DNA of 64,000 bases from Novipirellula artificiosorum (GTDB taxonomy: Bacteria; Planctomycetota; Planctomycetia; Pirellulales; Pirellulaceae): NCBI RefSeq assembly GCF_007860135.1, contig NZ_SJPV01000001.1:296939-360938 (forward strand). Direction: 5' to 3'. The notes under the pieces were generated by a model that saw only the letters and a list, made by a program, of their open reading frames with translations, was not told the origin of the DNA and ran no database searches. The stretch's first letter is position 1. Each line of letters starts with the position of its first letter. The position numbers and the translations under genes are program-made. Below are positions 37,889 to 46,751 of the stretch, in pieces.

Positions 37889-40144
37889 ATGGATGTATCA
37901 ACAGAATTAACGGATCGGCTGCTCCGTCTACTCAGCACGCCACAATACCGACCCAGCAAACCGAAGCAAATTGCCACGCAATTGAAGCTCGACGCGGACG
38001 AAACCAAAGAGCTACGGCGAGTGGTCAAGCAATTGGTTCTCGAAGGCCGCGTCGTTTACGGCTCCAATCACCTCGTCGTTCCCGCGGGTGCCTTCACTGG
38101 CGAGCCCGACCTCGTGCGAGGCACTTTCCGGCGTGCGATGGGGGGTGGTTTCGGTTTCGTGCGTCCCGGCGACCATGAAAACGAGAACGAGGTTGCCGAA
38201 CATCTGTTCGTGCCGCCGGGATCGACACTCGGCGCCCTTGAAGGCGATTTGGTGGAAGTGCGTGTGCGTCCAAGCCGGAAAGGGGGCGAGGAAGCGGTCG
38301 TCGTTGAGATCCTTCAACGAGCTCGGAGACAATTCACTGGCACGTTTCGAATGTCTGGGGGCAAGCCTGCGGTCCTGCTCGATGGCACTCCCTACCACCA
38401 ACCGGTTTCGGTTGGCGATGTTCGCGGTTTACCCATTTCCGACGAGGATAAGGTCTTCGTCGAAATGGTCGAGTTTCCAGACGACCGTGGAAACGGTGGC
38501 GAAGCCGTGATCTTGGAGCGGCTTGGAAGCGGCAATAATCCTGAGATCGATACGCTGCTGATCATGCGTCAGTACGGATTGCCGGATACGTTCCCCGAAA
38601 AGGTGCTCAACGAAGCACGCCAACAAGCCGACGCGTTCAACGACACATCGGTTCCCGAGCATCGCAAAGACTTAACCGGTTTACTGACGATCACGATCGA
38701 CCCGTTCGATGCTCGTGACTTTGATGATGCGATTTCGCTGCAGCGGGAAACCGATCGGTGGCGGCTTTGGGTCCATATTGCCGACGTCAGCAGCTTCCTT
38801 CCGGTTGGCAGTGAACTCGATGAGGAGGCCAAGAACCGGGCGACGAGCGTTTACCTGCCCGATCGTGTGGTGCCGATGATTCCTGAAATCATCAGCAACC
38901 ACTTGGCGAGCTTACAGCCCGACCAGATCCGGCTTGTGAAAACGGTCGAGATCGAAATGCTCGACGATTTGACGATCACGCATACCGAAGTTCACAATGC
39001 CGCGATCCGCAGCGACAAGCGACTCAACTACGAGCAGGTGGACCAATTCTTGGCCGATCCCCAACGGCATGTCGAATCGTGGGGCGCCCCCATTTGCGAT
39101 TTGCTTTCGCGTATGCATACGCTTGCGATGAAGATGCGAAAGGCAAGGTTCAAAGCTGGATCGTTATCGCTCGACATGCCTGACACGAAATTGATTTTTG
39201 ACAAGGCCGGCAAAGTGAAAGGGGCCTACCTCGTCGACAACACCGAAAGCCATCAGCTGATTGAAGAATTCATGTTGGCCGGGAATCAAGCCGTTGCGAC
39301 CTGGCTTGATGATTTGGAATTGAACTTCTTACATCGCATTCATGAGGCCCCACAACGACGCAAGCTGCGAGCATTGCAGATCTTTGTACGCGATCTTGGA
39401 CTCGATGTCGGATCGGTGGAAAGCCGTTTTGAAATTCAAAAAGTGCTCGATCTCGTTGCCGGCACACCGCTCGAACAAGCGGTCAATTTCGCTGTACTTA
39501 AATCGATGAACAAAGCCGTCTATGGTCCGCAGCGTGAAGGGCACTATGCACTCGACATGCAACACTATTGTCACTTTACCAGCCCGATTCGTCGCTACCC
39601 CGACTTGACCGTTCATCGATTGGTTCAAAAACTGCTGGAAGGCAAGAAGACGCCCGACGATCCCTTCCCGATGCTATTGAAGCTTGGCCATCACTGCAGC
39701 GACATGGAGCGAAACGCCCAACAGGCAGAACGGGAATTGATTGAATTGAAGCTTCTTCACTTCTTGAAGAAGAAGGTGGGTGAATCACTCGAAGCGGTCA
39801 TCAGCCGGGTGTTTGCCGACGGTATCGATGCCCGATGCATCAAGCTTCCCGTCGATGGCTTCTTGCCGGTCACGTCGTTACCGCAAGACAACTATCGCTT
39901 TGAGCGAACCAGCCAGCAATTGGTCGGTTTCAAAGAAGGAAATCGTTTCCGTCTAGGCGACCAACTGACCGTTCGCATCGCGAAAGTGGATTTGCAGGAA
40001 CGCCAACTCTTTGTCGATTTGGTGAAAAACCATTCTTCGAGACAAGACGCAGCCGTGAAGAAATCGGCAAAGTCAACCAGCTCAAAGTACAAAACCAAAC
40101 GCAAGAAGGATCGTCGCGAAAGCAAGAAACGTCGCAAGCGGTAA
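37889..40144 (+). CDS. rnr: Ribonuclease R
   Basis: 751 aa exoribonuclease of the RNB family that degrades structured RNA 3' to 5'. The N-terminal winged-helix and cold-shock domains (to about 220) include GTFRRAMGGGFGFVRPG. The RNB active site is IDPFDARDFDDAISL, carrying the metal-binding Asp residues; further marks are YLPDRVVPMIPE, MQHYCHFTSPIRRYPDLTVHR. An S1 domain follows (about 640-715) and the tail is Lys/Arg-rich (KTKRKKDRRESKKRRKR), as in RNase R. It starts at ATG 37889, about 190 nt after the IS remnant. Confidence 0.95.
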   Translation: MDVSTELTDRLLRLLSTPQYRPSKPKQIATQLKLDADETKELRRVVKQLVLEGRVVYGSNHLVVPAGAFTGEPDLVRGTFRRAMGGGFGFVRPGDHENENEVAEHLFVPPGSTLGALEGDLVEVRVRPSRKGGEEAVVVEILQRARRQFTGTFRMSGGKPAVLLDGTPYHQPVSVGDVRGLPISDEDKVFVEMVEFPDDRGNGGEAVILERLGSGNNPEIDTLLIMRQYGLPDTFPEKVLNEARQQADAFNDTSVPEHRKDLTGLLTITIDPFDARDFDDAISLQRETDRWRLWVHIADVSSFLPVGSELDEEAKNRATSVYLPDRVVPMIPEIISNHLASLQPDQIRLVKTVEIEMLDDLTITHTEVHNAAIRSDKRLNYEQVDQFLADPQRHVESWGAPICDLLSRMHTLAMKMRKARFKAGSLSLDMPDTKLIFDKAGKVKGAYLVDNTESHQLIEEFMLAGNQAVATWLDDLELNFLHRIHEAPQRRKLRALQIFVRDLGLDVGSVESRFEIQKVLDLVAGTPLEQAVNFAVLKSMNKAVYGPQREGHYALDMQHYCHFTSPIRRYPDLTVHRLVQKLLEGKKTPDDPFPMLLKLGHHCSDMERNAQQAERELIELKLLHFLKKKVGESLEAVISRVFADGIDARCIKLPVDGFLPVTSLPQDNYRFERTSQQLVGFKEGNRFRLGDQLTVRIAKVDLQERQLFVDLVKNHSSRQDAAVKKSAKSTSSKYKTKRKKDRRESKKRRKR

Positions 40145-40365
40145 GCACGCTTGATGCTGACTCGGCAACACGATCACATCGTTCCAACATGGCGATTTAT
40201 CGCACCAGCCACGGTACTCGGATCGACGCAGACTCGATTCGACGGCTTGTAGCATGGCCTCATAAGAAGGGAAGATTCGCTGCTGGAATTCCTAGCGCCG
40301 CGGCGTTAGGATAACACTTCGCTAGTGGGACAACATCTGAAAAGCATGACGAGGTACATCCAACG

Positions 40366-41529
40366 ATGCAGACAAACCCGGGGATCTATTTTTTGAGTCT
40401 TTTGTTGACTGCCGTCGCTTCGCTCGGACTGGCTGGCGAACCGACCTGGGTGCGGAGAAGCAGCAACACCGGCGACCTTGCCGCGCCGAATGCGGGCAGC
40501 CAGCAAACGTGCTGTGTGGTCGCCGATCTGGATGGTGACGGCATGGACGATTTCGTGGTAGGCGAACGGACCAAGACACCCTCCATCGTTTGGTACAAGA
40601 ATCGCGGCCAGAGCTGGGACAAGTTCGTGATCGACGATCAGCCCCGGAAGCCGGAAGCGGGCGGTGTCTGCTTTGACATCGACGGCGACGGCGACCAAGA
40701 CTTGGTATTCGGGCAGGATTCGAGCGGCTCGGAAATCTGGTGGTGGGAGAATCCGTGCCCTGATTTCACGAAGCCATGGCTGCGGCGATTGATCAAGCAA
40801 GACGGCGCTCGGCAATACCACGACCAAACCGCAGGCGACTTCGACGGCGACGGAAAAATCGAATTCGTGACTTGGAACCAGCGGGCCAAGCAGTTGTTAA
40901 TGTTCGAGGTGCCCGAGGATCCTCGATCCGCTGGGCCGTGGCCCAGCACCGTGATTTTTCAGTGGGACCAAGGCCCGCCGGCGGAAGGCTTCCCATCGAT
41001 CCCGGTCGACATCGACTCGGATGGACAGATCGACATTGTCGGTGGCGGACGGTGGTTCAAGTACCAGGGTGGTGGCAAATTCGATCCGCACGTGATCGAC
41101 GACAAAATGCGGTTCACTCAGTGTGCCGCCGGGCAATTGGTTGCAGGGGGCCGCCCTGAGGTCGTCTTTTCGCCGGGTGACGCAGACGGCGACGCCAAAT
41201 GGTACGAATGGAAGGACGGTAAATGGGTGGCCCATTCACTCGGGTTCGTGATTCACGGTCATACCTGTGAAGTCCGCGACGTGAACGGCGATGGCAACCC
41301 TGATATCTTCATCGGCGAGATGGGCAGCCCCGGCGCGGGGGACAAGGCCAAGGCCTTCGTCTGGTACGGTGATAGCCAAGGCGAATTCCGCAAGACGATC
41401 GTCAGCGAAGGCCAAGGCATCCACGAAGGCCTGCTCTCCGACTTGGACGGCGACGGCGATCTCGACATTCTGATGAAGCCGTACCATCACAACTCGCCAC
41501 GAATCGATATCCTGCTGAACACGCCGTAA
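40366..41529 (+). CDS. Secreted FG-GAP/VCBS repeat protein
   Basis: 387 aa with a signal peptide (cleavage near LAGEP). It has seven or so calcium-binding-like blades with D-x-D-x-D-G motifs: VADLDGDGMDDFVVG, FDIDGDGDQDLVFG, DFDGDGKIEFVT, DIDSDGQIDIVGG, DVNGDGNPDIFIG and DLDGDGDLDILMK. The fold is probably a beta-propeller, as in integrin alpha or FG-GAP proteins. The role outside the cell is unknown, possibly adhesion or binding to a polymer. Confidence 0.9.
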   Translation: MQTNPGIYFLSLLLTAVASLGLAGEPTWVRRSSNTGDLAAPNAGSQQTCCVVADLDGDGMDDFVVGERTKTPSIVWYKNRGQSWDKFVIDDQPRKPEAGGVCFDIDGDGDQDLVFGQDSSGSEIWWWENPCPDFTKPWLRRLIKQDGARQYHDQTAGDFDGDGKIEFVTWNQRAKQLLMFEVPEDPRSAGPWPSTVIFQWDQGPPAEGFPSIPVDIDSDGQIDIVGGGRWFKYQGGGKFDPHVIDDKMRFTQCAAGQLVAGGRPEVVFSPGDADGDAKWYEWKDGKWVAHSLGFVIHGHTCEVRDVNGDGNPDIFIGEMGSPGAGDKAKAFVWYGDSQGEFRKTIVSEGQGIHEGLLSDLDGDGDLDILMKPYHHNSPRIDILLNTP

Positions 41530-41785
41530 GCCGGCGATGAACTTAGCCAGCAGCGTCACCAAACTCGTGCATTTTGATGTTTTTCGCAGGCCGGGACGTG
41601 GCCTGGCAAAGCCAAATTGACGCGACGCGACAAACTTCGCGACCTCATCCAGTCGCTGGTTTCTGCGCGACGCACCGATCCGCCACGAACGAATCGTAGC
41701 CTGGACCGACTTGGTGATCGAAAAAGTGCTCTGCCGACGTCGGCAGGTCGCGGAAAGTACCGCAAATCACGGTGTTCTAAACAAG

Positions 41786-41858
41786 TGAGAGTGCTGGGAC
41801 TCGAACCCAGGACCAACGGATTAAAAGTCCGTTGCTCTACCGACTGAGCTACACTCTC
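41786..41858 (-). tRNA. tRNA-Lys (TTT)
   Basis: 73 nt read on the minus strand. The acceptor stem GAGAGTG pairs with CACTCTC, with discriminator A. The anticodon loop is CTTTTAA within an ACGGA/TCCGT stem, giving anticodon TTT. The T-arm has GGTTCGAGTCC. No CCA is encoded. Confidence 0.95.
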
Positions 41859-41888
41859 ATGATGTGATTAACGCCTTGGTGGTGACCG

Positions 41889-41937
41889 AAAAAAACAAAC
41901 CCGAAGCAACACCGTTGTTGCCCGGGTTGAAATTTTT
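41889..41937 (-). terminator. Hairpin and U-run between tRNA-Ser and tRNA-Lys
   Basis: On the minus strand an AACCCG/CGGGTT and GTTGC/GCAAC stem is followed by seven T residues (41889-41895). A T-run on the other side (41933-41938) makes it possibly bidirectional. It stands between two tRNA genes on the same strand. Confidence 0.5.
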
Positions 41938-41973
41938 TGGCCGATCGATACCTATGGAGTATCACCAACCAAG

Positions 41974-42062
41974 CGGAGCGGACAGGATTCGAACCTGCGG
42001 AACCAATTTCTCGGTTCACCGATTTAGCAAACCGGCGCTTTCGACCACTCAGCCACCGCTCC
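41974..42062 (-). tRNA. tRNA-Ser (GCT)
   Basis: 89 nt on the minus strand, with the long variable arm of class II tRNAs. The acceptor GGAGCGG pairs with CCGCTCC, with discriminator G. The anticodon loop TTGCTAA gives GCT. The T-arm has GGTTCGAATCC. Confidence 0.95.
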
Positions 42063-42329
42063 TTCTTTTCCCTGATGCATGTCCCGCGAACGGGCATGAC
42101 TTGTTTTCGGTTGCTACTCCAGTCGAGCAAGGCAGATTGTGCTGAATTCTCTCCAGAAACGCAACCCACAGTGAAACCTTTTTCATCATCACCCGATTTA
42201 TGACGTTTGACGCTAGAATGTCCTCGTGACGGGCGTTGAAAAGCCGTGCTTCACCCCTCTTGCGGGAACGTAGTCTGTTTGACCGTTTTTGTGCCGTCCG
42301 AGTTCGTGCTACGAGCCCCCAAATCGCCT

Positions 42330-43340
42330 ATGTTTTGCCAAATTACCCGAAAAGCGATGGCAACCGAGTTTGTCATCATGCTGCCCGATGGCGCTAAATC
42401 CATGGATGCAGCCGTGCAAGCTGCCGATCTGGTCGAATCGATTGAACGTGATCTCAGCGTCTACCGGCCGGACAGCGAGGTCTCCAAAATCAATCGACTG
42501 GCGGCCCAACAGCCCGTCAGAGTCTCGAAACCGACGTTTTCGCTATTGGAGCGAGCCGTCGGGCTGAGCGAACAGACCGAGGGTGCCTTCGATATCACGA
42601 CCGGCCCGCTGATCGATGCATGGGGGTTCACCAAGCGAAGTGGCCGAAAACCAACGGCGGCGGAGGTTAAGCAGGCGCTCACGCGAGTCGGGTACCAACG
42701 GCTGGTACTCGATCGTGAGACATCCTCAGTTCGCTTCGCGACGGCAGGAATGGCGATTAACCTGGGGGCCATCGGAAAAGGCGATGCCCTCGACCGGATG
42801 GCACTTGAACTGCAAAGCCATGGGGTCACCGACTTCTTGATCCACGGTGGCAATAGCAGCGTGGTTGCGGTTGGGGACCAAGATCCGGGCAGCTCGAAGG
42901 GATGGGCGGTAGGTCTCGCTCATCCGACGAAGCCCCAGCGCCGGCTCGCGGGGCTATGGCTAAAAAACGCGGCGATCGCAACGAGCGGTTCTGGCAAGCA
43001 GTTTTTTCATCACCGAGGCCGGCGCTATGGCCATGTGATCGACCCCCGCACCGGATATCCGGCAGGTGATTTGATGTCCTTGACGCTGGCCATGGGCAGC
43101 GCGACGGACGTTGACGCCGTCGCGACAGCCTTGTTCGTGGCCGGATCCCAACAGGTTCGCCAGCGATACCAAGAGGACGGGTTCTCGCTGGCCATCATGA
43201 CTCGTGCTCTGGGGCAGCAAGACTCCGTCGAAGTTGAAACGCTTGGCGATTTTGATTGGATCGAGACCCCTCAAGCCGACGAAACGGGCACTAAAGATGC
43301 GAAATCAAGCGAAAATTCTATCTTTCAGCTACCTTCCTAA
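42330..43340 (+). CDS. apbE: FAD:protein FMN transferase (ApbE-like)
   Basis: 336 aa from ATG 42330 (MFCQITRKAMATEF). It attaches FMN to a Ser/Thr of partner proteins such as Nqr or Rnf subunits. Family marks: AMATEF at the N-terminus, GAFDITTGPLIDAWGF, INLGAIGKGDALDRM, LIHGGNSSVVAVG, and GHVIDPRTGYPAG. The Asp/Thr metal site lies in ATDVDAVATALF. An in-frame GTG at 42246 is an alternative start. No signal peptide or lipobox is clear, unlike classical ApbE, but the upstream GTG frame has a weak hydrophobic stretch. No nqr or rnf gene is adjacent. Confidence 0.9.
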   Translation: MFCQITRKAMATEFVIMLPDGAKSMDAAVQAADLVESIERDLSVYRPDSEVSKINRLAAQQPVRVSKPTFSLLERAVGLSEQTEGAFDITTGPLIDAWGFTKRSGRKPTAAEVKQALTRVGYQRLVLDRETSSVRFATAGMAINLGAIGKGDALDRMALELQSHGVTDFLIHGGNSSVVAVGDQDPGSSKGWAVGLAHPTKPQRRLAGLWLKNAAIATSGSGKQFFHHRGRRYGHVIDPRTGYPAGDLMSLTLAMGSATDVDAVATALFVAGSQQVRQRYQEDGFSLAIMTRALGQQDSVEVETLGDFDWIETPQADETGTKDAKSSENSIFQLPS

Positions 43341-43415
43341 TTGTGCTAGGGTCACACATTCCTACAGCGTTCGCACAGCCCCGTTTCCCCTCTTCCCTCC
43401 CTGAATTCCGGATTC

Positions 43416-44006
43416 ATGTTAGGCGAATATCGTGTCAGCCGATGCACGCGGCATTGTCATGCGTTAAACCGCCCGCTCCGCGAGGGGGAATGGTTCTACT
43501 CGGTCGTTTTGGAATCGGGTGACGATTTCCTGCGCCAAGATTATTCGGCAGAAAGCTGGCAGGGACCACCCGAAGGAACCGTGGGGTGGTGGAAGAACCG
43601 AATGCCCCGAGCAGACGACAAGAAGCTGGTTTTGGCACCACCGGAAGTCCTGATCGACTTGCTACGCCAAATGGGCAACTTTCCCGACAAAATCAAAACA
43701 CGCTATTTGTTATCGCTGATGTTGATGCGAAAACGACTGCTTCGGCCTTGCCAGTCGATGCAGGAGCCCTCCACCGAAGTGGGCATTGATCCCTCGTCAA
43801 GTGATGAACCCTCAAGCGATGAACCCTCAAGTGATGAACCTTCGAGTGATCCGTGCATGCGAATCGAAGTGATTGCCGACGGATCGACCATGGACGTGGT
43901 GCGTGCCGAGATCACGCGAGACGAAGCGGAAGCATTGCGAGAGGAGTTGAATGCGTTGCTCTACTGCGAAGCGGAACCCCTTGCAGACGATATCGAACCT
44001 AATTAG
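43416..44006 (+). CDS. Conserved hypothetical protein with SSDEP repeats
   Basis: 196 aa. The N-terminal half (CTRHCHALNRPLREGEWFYS, WQGPPEGTVGWWKNRMP) has a Cys/His pair and a pattern that may be a small planctomycete family. Residues 127-145 or so are a SSDEP tandem repeat encoded by 15-bp units at 43796-43852. The C-terminal 50 residues (RIEVIADGSTMDVVRAEITRD) form a separate small domain. No function is assigned. Confidence 0.7.
   Translation: MLGEYRVSRCTRHCHALNRPLREGEWFYSVVLESGDDFLRQDYSAESWQGPPEGTVGWWKNRMPRADDKKLVLAPPEVLIDLLRQMGNFPDKIKTRYLLSLMLMRKRLLRPCQSMQEPSTEVGIDPSSSDEPSSDEPSSDEPSSDPCMRIEVIADGSTMDVVRAEITRDEAEALREELNALLYCEAEPLADDIEPN
43796..43852 (+). repeat. 15-bp tandem repeat in the SSDEP protein gene
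   Basis: About 3.8 units of CTCAAGTGATGAACC-type sequence, nearly identical. It encodes SSDEP repeats and may vary in number. Confidence 0.85.
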
Positions 44007-44062
44007 CCGAACGAATTCCCAAGATCACCACCAACGACAAATTGGCAGGAGGCCAAACGCGG

Positions 44063-45001
44063 ATGCGATCATTGCTGTGGATTGGACTCATCGCCGTTTG
44101 CTTTGTCTCCGGTGGAGCCACTTGTTCAAAACGTGACGTCCCGATGCCGTTTCCGCCACCGCCCGCCGTGCTGACGGAAATCCCCTCGGCGGAGGAGTTG
44201 GCAACCGTGGTCAATCGCACCGCATCGATCCAAAAATTGTCGACCAACACGGCCACCGTGGAAGTGCTGACGATGCCGAGTATCCCGCGGTTGAGCGCCA
44301 CAGTGAATCTCGAACGCGAGAAGCGTTTTCGGATGCGCGCATCCGTGCCAATCATGCTAGGCGTTGGGATGGATATGGGCAGCAATGATGAATTGTTCTG
44401 GTTCGAAGTCCCCGACGGCATGTCCAAAGTCTTGTACTACGCTCGACATGACCAATATCGTCAACAACTCAACCGTGCGATTTTGCCGGTCGATCCAACT
44501 TGGCTCATGGACGCGCTCGGTTTGGCTCAACTCGACCCTGCCAGCGTCGTCGCCGGGCCGGTCTTACGTGACGATGGCAAACTGGAAACTCGATCGATCC
44601 TCCAAATGCCCGATGGAATCTACCAGAAAGTCTGCTTCTTCGAGAAATCAGCGGGATACGTGACAGACCAATTCCTGTATGCGCCCGATTTACGACTGAT
44701 TGCAAAAAGCTCGGCAACAAACCACAGATACTATGATCAGCAGCAGTGCGTGCTTCCGCATCAAGTGGAAATCCATCTCACTCCGGCATTCGGCGAGCCT
44801 TTGGCGATGAAGATCGAAATTGGCTCGTACACCATCAATCAATTCTTGACCGATGACCCGCAATTGTTCGTGATGCCACAAAACGCTGCTCAAGCAGTTG
44901 ACTTAACAACGCTCTCGGCTGGCGTCGCTCCGCAAACGCATGCGACTGAGTACACGGCCGACAACGTCACCGCGATGCCGATGCGTGGGACGCTAAGATA
45001 A
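44063..45001 (+). CDS. Putative lipoprotein of unknown function
   Basis: 312 aa from ATG 44063. A perfect AGGAGG lies 10 nt upstream (44047-44052), which decides the start; a TTG start at 44042 would be within or before this site. A lipobox-like SGGATC (Cys near residue 21) follows the hydrophobic segment. The mature part has beta-rich segments (VNLEREKRFRMRASVPIM, FWFEVPDGMSKVLYYARHDQY) resembling LolA-like lipoprotein-binding domains, but this is uncertain. Confidence 0.7.
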   Translation: MRSLLWIGLIAVCFVSGGATCSKRDVPMPFPPPPAVLTEIPSAEELATVVNRTASIQKLSTNTATVEVLTMPSIPRLSATVNLEREKRFRMRASVPIMLGVGMDMGSNDELFWFEVPDGMSKVLYYARHDQYRQQLNRAILPVDPTWLMDALGLAQLDPASVVAGPVLRDDGKLETRSILQMPDGIYQKVCFFEKSAGYVTDQFLYAPDLRLIAKSSATNHRYYDQQQCVLPHQVEIHLTPAFGEPLAMKIEIGSYTINQFLTDDPQLFVMPQNAAQAVDLTTLSAGVAPQTHATEYTADNVTAMPMRGTLR

Positions 45002-45005
45002 AAGA

Positions 45006-45037
45006 AACCGACATTGCCGCGAGTGGCAATGTCGGTT
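45006..45037. terminator. Hairpin between convergent genes
   Basis: AACCGACATTGCC (45006-45018) and GGCAATGTCGGTT (45025-45037) form a perfect 13-bp stem with a 6-nt loop GCGAGT. It is 4 nt after one stop codon and 38 nt from the end of the convergent gene. No long T-run is present, so termination is inferred from position. Confidence 0.6.
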
Positions 45038-45074
45038 GATAGCTTTCTAGCTGTGATCGACTCGCAGCGCGAGC

Positions 45075-46253
45075 CTACATCCCCGAAGGCGATGCAACCG
45101 GGCCGGCATCGTCGTCGCTGGTCGCAACAGGGATCGCGATTGCTGCTGCGATACCACCCAGCAAGCCAAGGCCTCCAAGGCCGCCGCCACTTCCGCCTGC
45201 TGCTCCGCCGCCGCCTCCACCGCTTCCACCACCGCCACCGGCAGCAAAGCCGTGGCCTGAGAAACCGCTTCCGTGAAAGCCCGTGGATACAAAACCGGTC
45301 GTCTCGGGCCCAAGGGGTGCCGCGATGGCATCGGTTGGCTGGATCGATCCAGCACCAAACGGATCAACCACTCCGGGAATCATACTCGGTGGAACAAGCG
45401 TCACAGGAAGCATTTCCACGACGTCGTTTTTTACCACCGAAACCAGCTGCGTTGTGGGATCGAGGTGAGCGGAGGTTTCGGAAGGATCGAGAACATCAAA
45501 TGCGAAGGTTGCGTAGCCGGCGGGACCCGCTGCCACGATACCATGGGTTCCCGACCGAACGCCTTTGAATTGAAACTCACCCTTTGCGTTGGTGTACGTC
45601 TTGCCCACCGCCAAGCCTTTTTGCATTAACACGACTTCGGTGCCGGCAAGCGAAACCGCCGTATCTTCTTGACGAAGAATGGAAACCAGTTGACCGCGGA
45701 GAACGCCGTGATCATCCAACTGGACACGGTAACGAAACGCGACCGAGTCAGCGTCCAGGTGCGATTCGACTTCACCGAGTTGCGTGGGCTCTAACTTAGA
45801 AAATCGAGAGACAAACTGATCCATCCACGGTGCCAATTTCTTGACGTTCACTGTTGCCAACGTCATGCGGACAGGATCCCCAAGAGCATCGTCGCTAACG
45901 GCGGAACGCACAAAGATGATGGTCGACCCATAGACGTCCGAATTCGATGCAACCACCGCGTAGGGTCCGCTTTGCATGTCGGTCAAACGGACCAGACCTT
46001 GAGCATCGGTCTTAAATTTCCTGGCAACGCCACTCCGATCCACCACGGTGACCGATGCCCCTGCGAGCGCAAGCCGGCTCTCGCCTTGTGGCACGTCGAG
46101 TTGCAATGGTACCTCACCACTTCGCTGCATCGAAACCGTATTGTCCGCCGGCAATCGCGTGTTCGATTCCGCCATGGCGTTCTGTCCGGTGACGGCTACC
46201 AGTATCGCAGCGATAGCTGATACCGTCGTTTTGATTCGTTGACTCACGTTCAT
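45075..46253 (-). CDS. Exported carboxypeptidase-regulatory-like protein with Gly-rich C-terminus
   Basis: 392 aa from ATG 46253 (MNVSQRIKTTVSAIAAI), with a GGGGAG ribosome site. A signal peptide ends near NAMAES. Two CarboxypepD_reg-like beta domains are likely (GASVTVVDRSGVARKFKTD; LAGTEVVLMQKGLAVGKTY, with FQFKGVRSGTHGIVA). The C-terminal 75 residues hold a Gly-rich linker and a hydrophobic segment (GLLGGIAAAIAIPVATS) with an acidic DDD and a short tail. This end resembles other planctomycete exported proteins and might be a sorting or anchoring signal. An ATG at 46265 is also possible. Confidence 0.75.
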   Translation of the reverse strand: MNVSQRIKTTVSAIAAILVAVTGQNAMAESNTRLPADNTVSMQRSGEVPLQLDVPQGESRLALAGASVTVVDRSGVARKFKTDAQGLVRLTDMQSGPYAVVASNSDVYGSTIIFVRSAVSDDALGDPVRMTLATVNVKKLAPWMDQFVSRFSKLEPTQLGEVESHLDADSVAFRYRVQLDDHGVLRGQLVSILRQEDTAVSLAGTEVVLMQKGLAVGKTYTNAKGEFQFKGVRSGTHGIVAAGPAGYATFAFDVLDPSETSAHLDPTTQLVSVVKNDVVEMLPVTLVPPSMIPGVVDPFGAGSIQPTDAIAAPLGPETTGFVSTGFHGSGFSGHGFAAGGGGGSGGGGGGAAGGSGGGLGGLGLLGGIAAAIAIPVATSDDDAGPVASPSGM

Positions 46254-46751
46254 TCTGCTCCCCATGTCATTTCGCTGTCCTATCACAGCACCCACCGGTG
46301 GCGGGACCTGTGTTGGTTGATCACTGTAGATTGCCACTTGCGAAAAGTATCTTCACAAAGATGGACAAGTCGCTTCGAAAACGTACGACATAACAAACAC
46401 AATGCAAGAAAAATACGCAAAACGCGCCCCCTGTTTAGAAGGCAGAATCGCTATCACCGCTACGAAGCGGCCGTTGCCTAGCTGGCCCAAGCCTTGCATC
46501 GGCACCACAGCAGCGCAAGCGTTCGTCGAAACCAACGCGTTCGATCCTGATTTGGGCCAGGGTGAGAAACCTTCGTCAAAATCAGCATTGCTAGCAATCC
46601 GATGATTTCCTCAAGCTTCTTTGGCGAATCCCCCGTGGAGCATGTTTTTGTCGTGTTTTGCCCAAGGCTTGCCGCGTTACTGCGAAAAGATCCTTGACCG
46701 AGAGGGGTCCAATGTGGTACTCGCGAAGGAGTCACCCAACGGACCGTGAGC
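46254..46751. other. Intergenic region between divergent exported-protein and TPR genes
   Basis: About 500 nt. Short frames of up to 67 codons occur (for example near 46402) but lack protein-like character. No hairpin or promoter could be assigned. Confidence 0.45.

Noticed and set aside
46402..46605. 67-codon frame in the intergenic region before the TPR gene
   Set aside because: No ribosome site, no recognisable domain and unusual composition.
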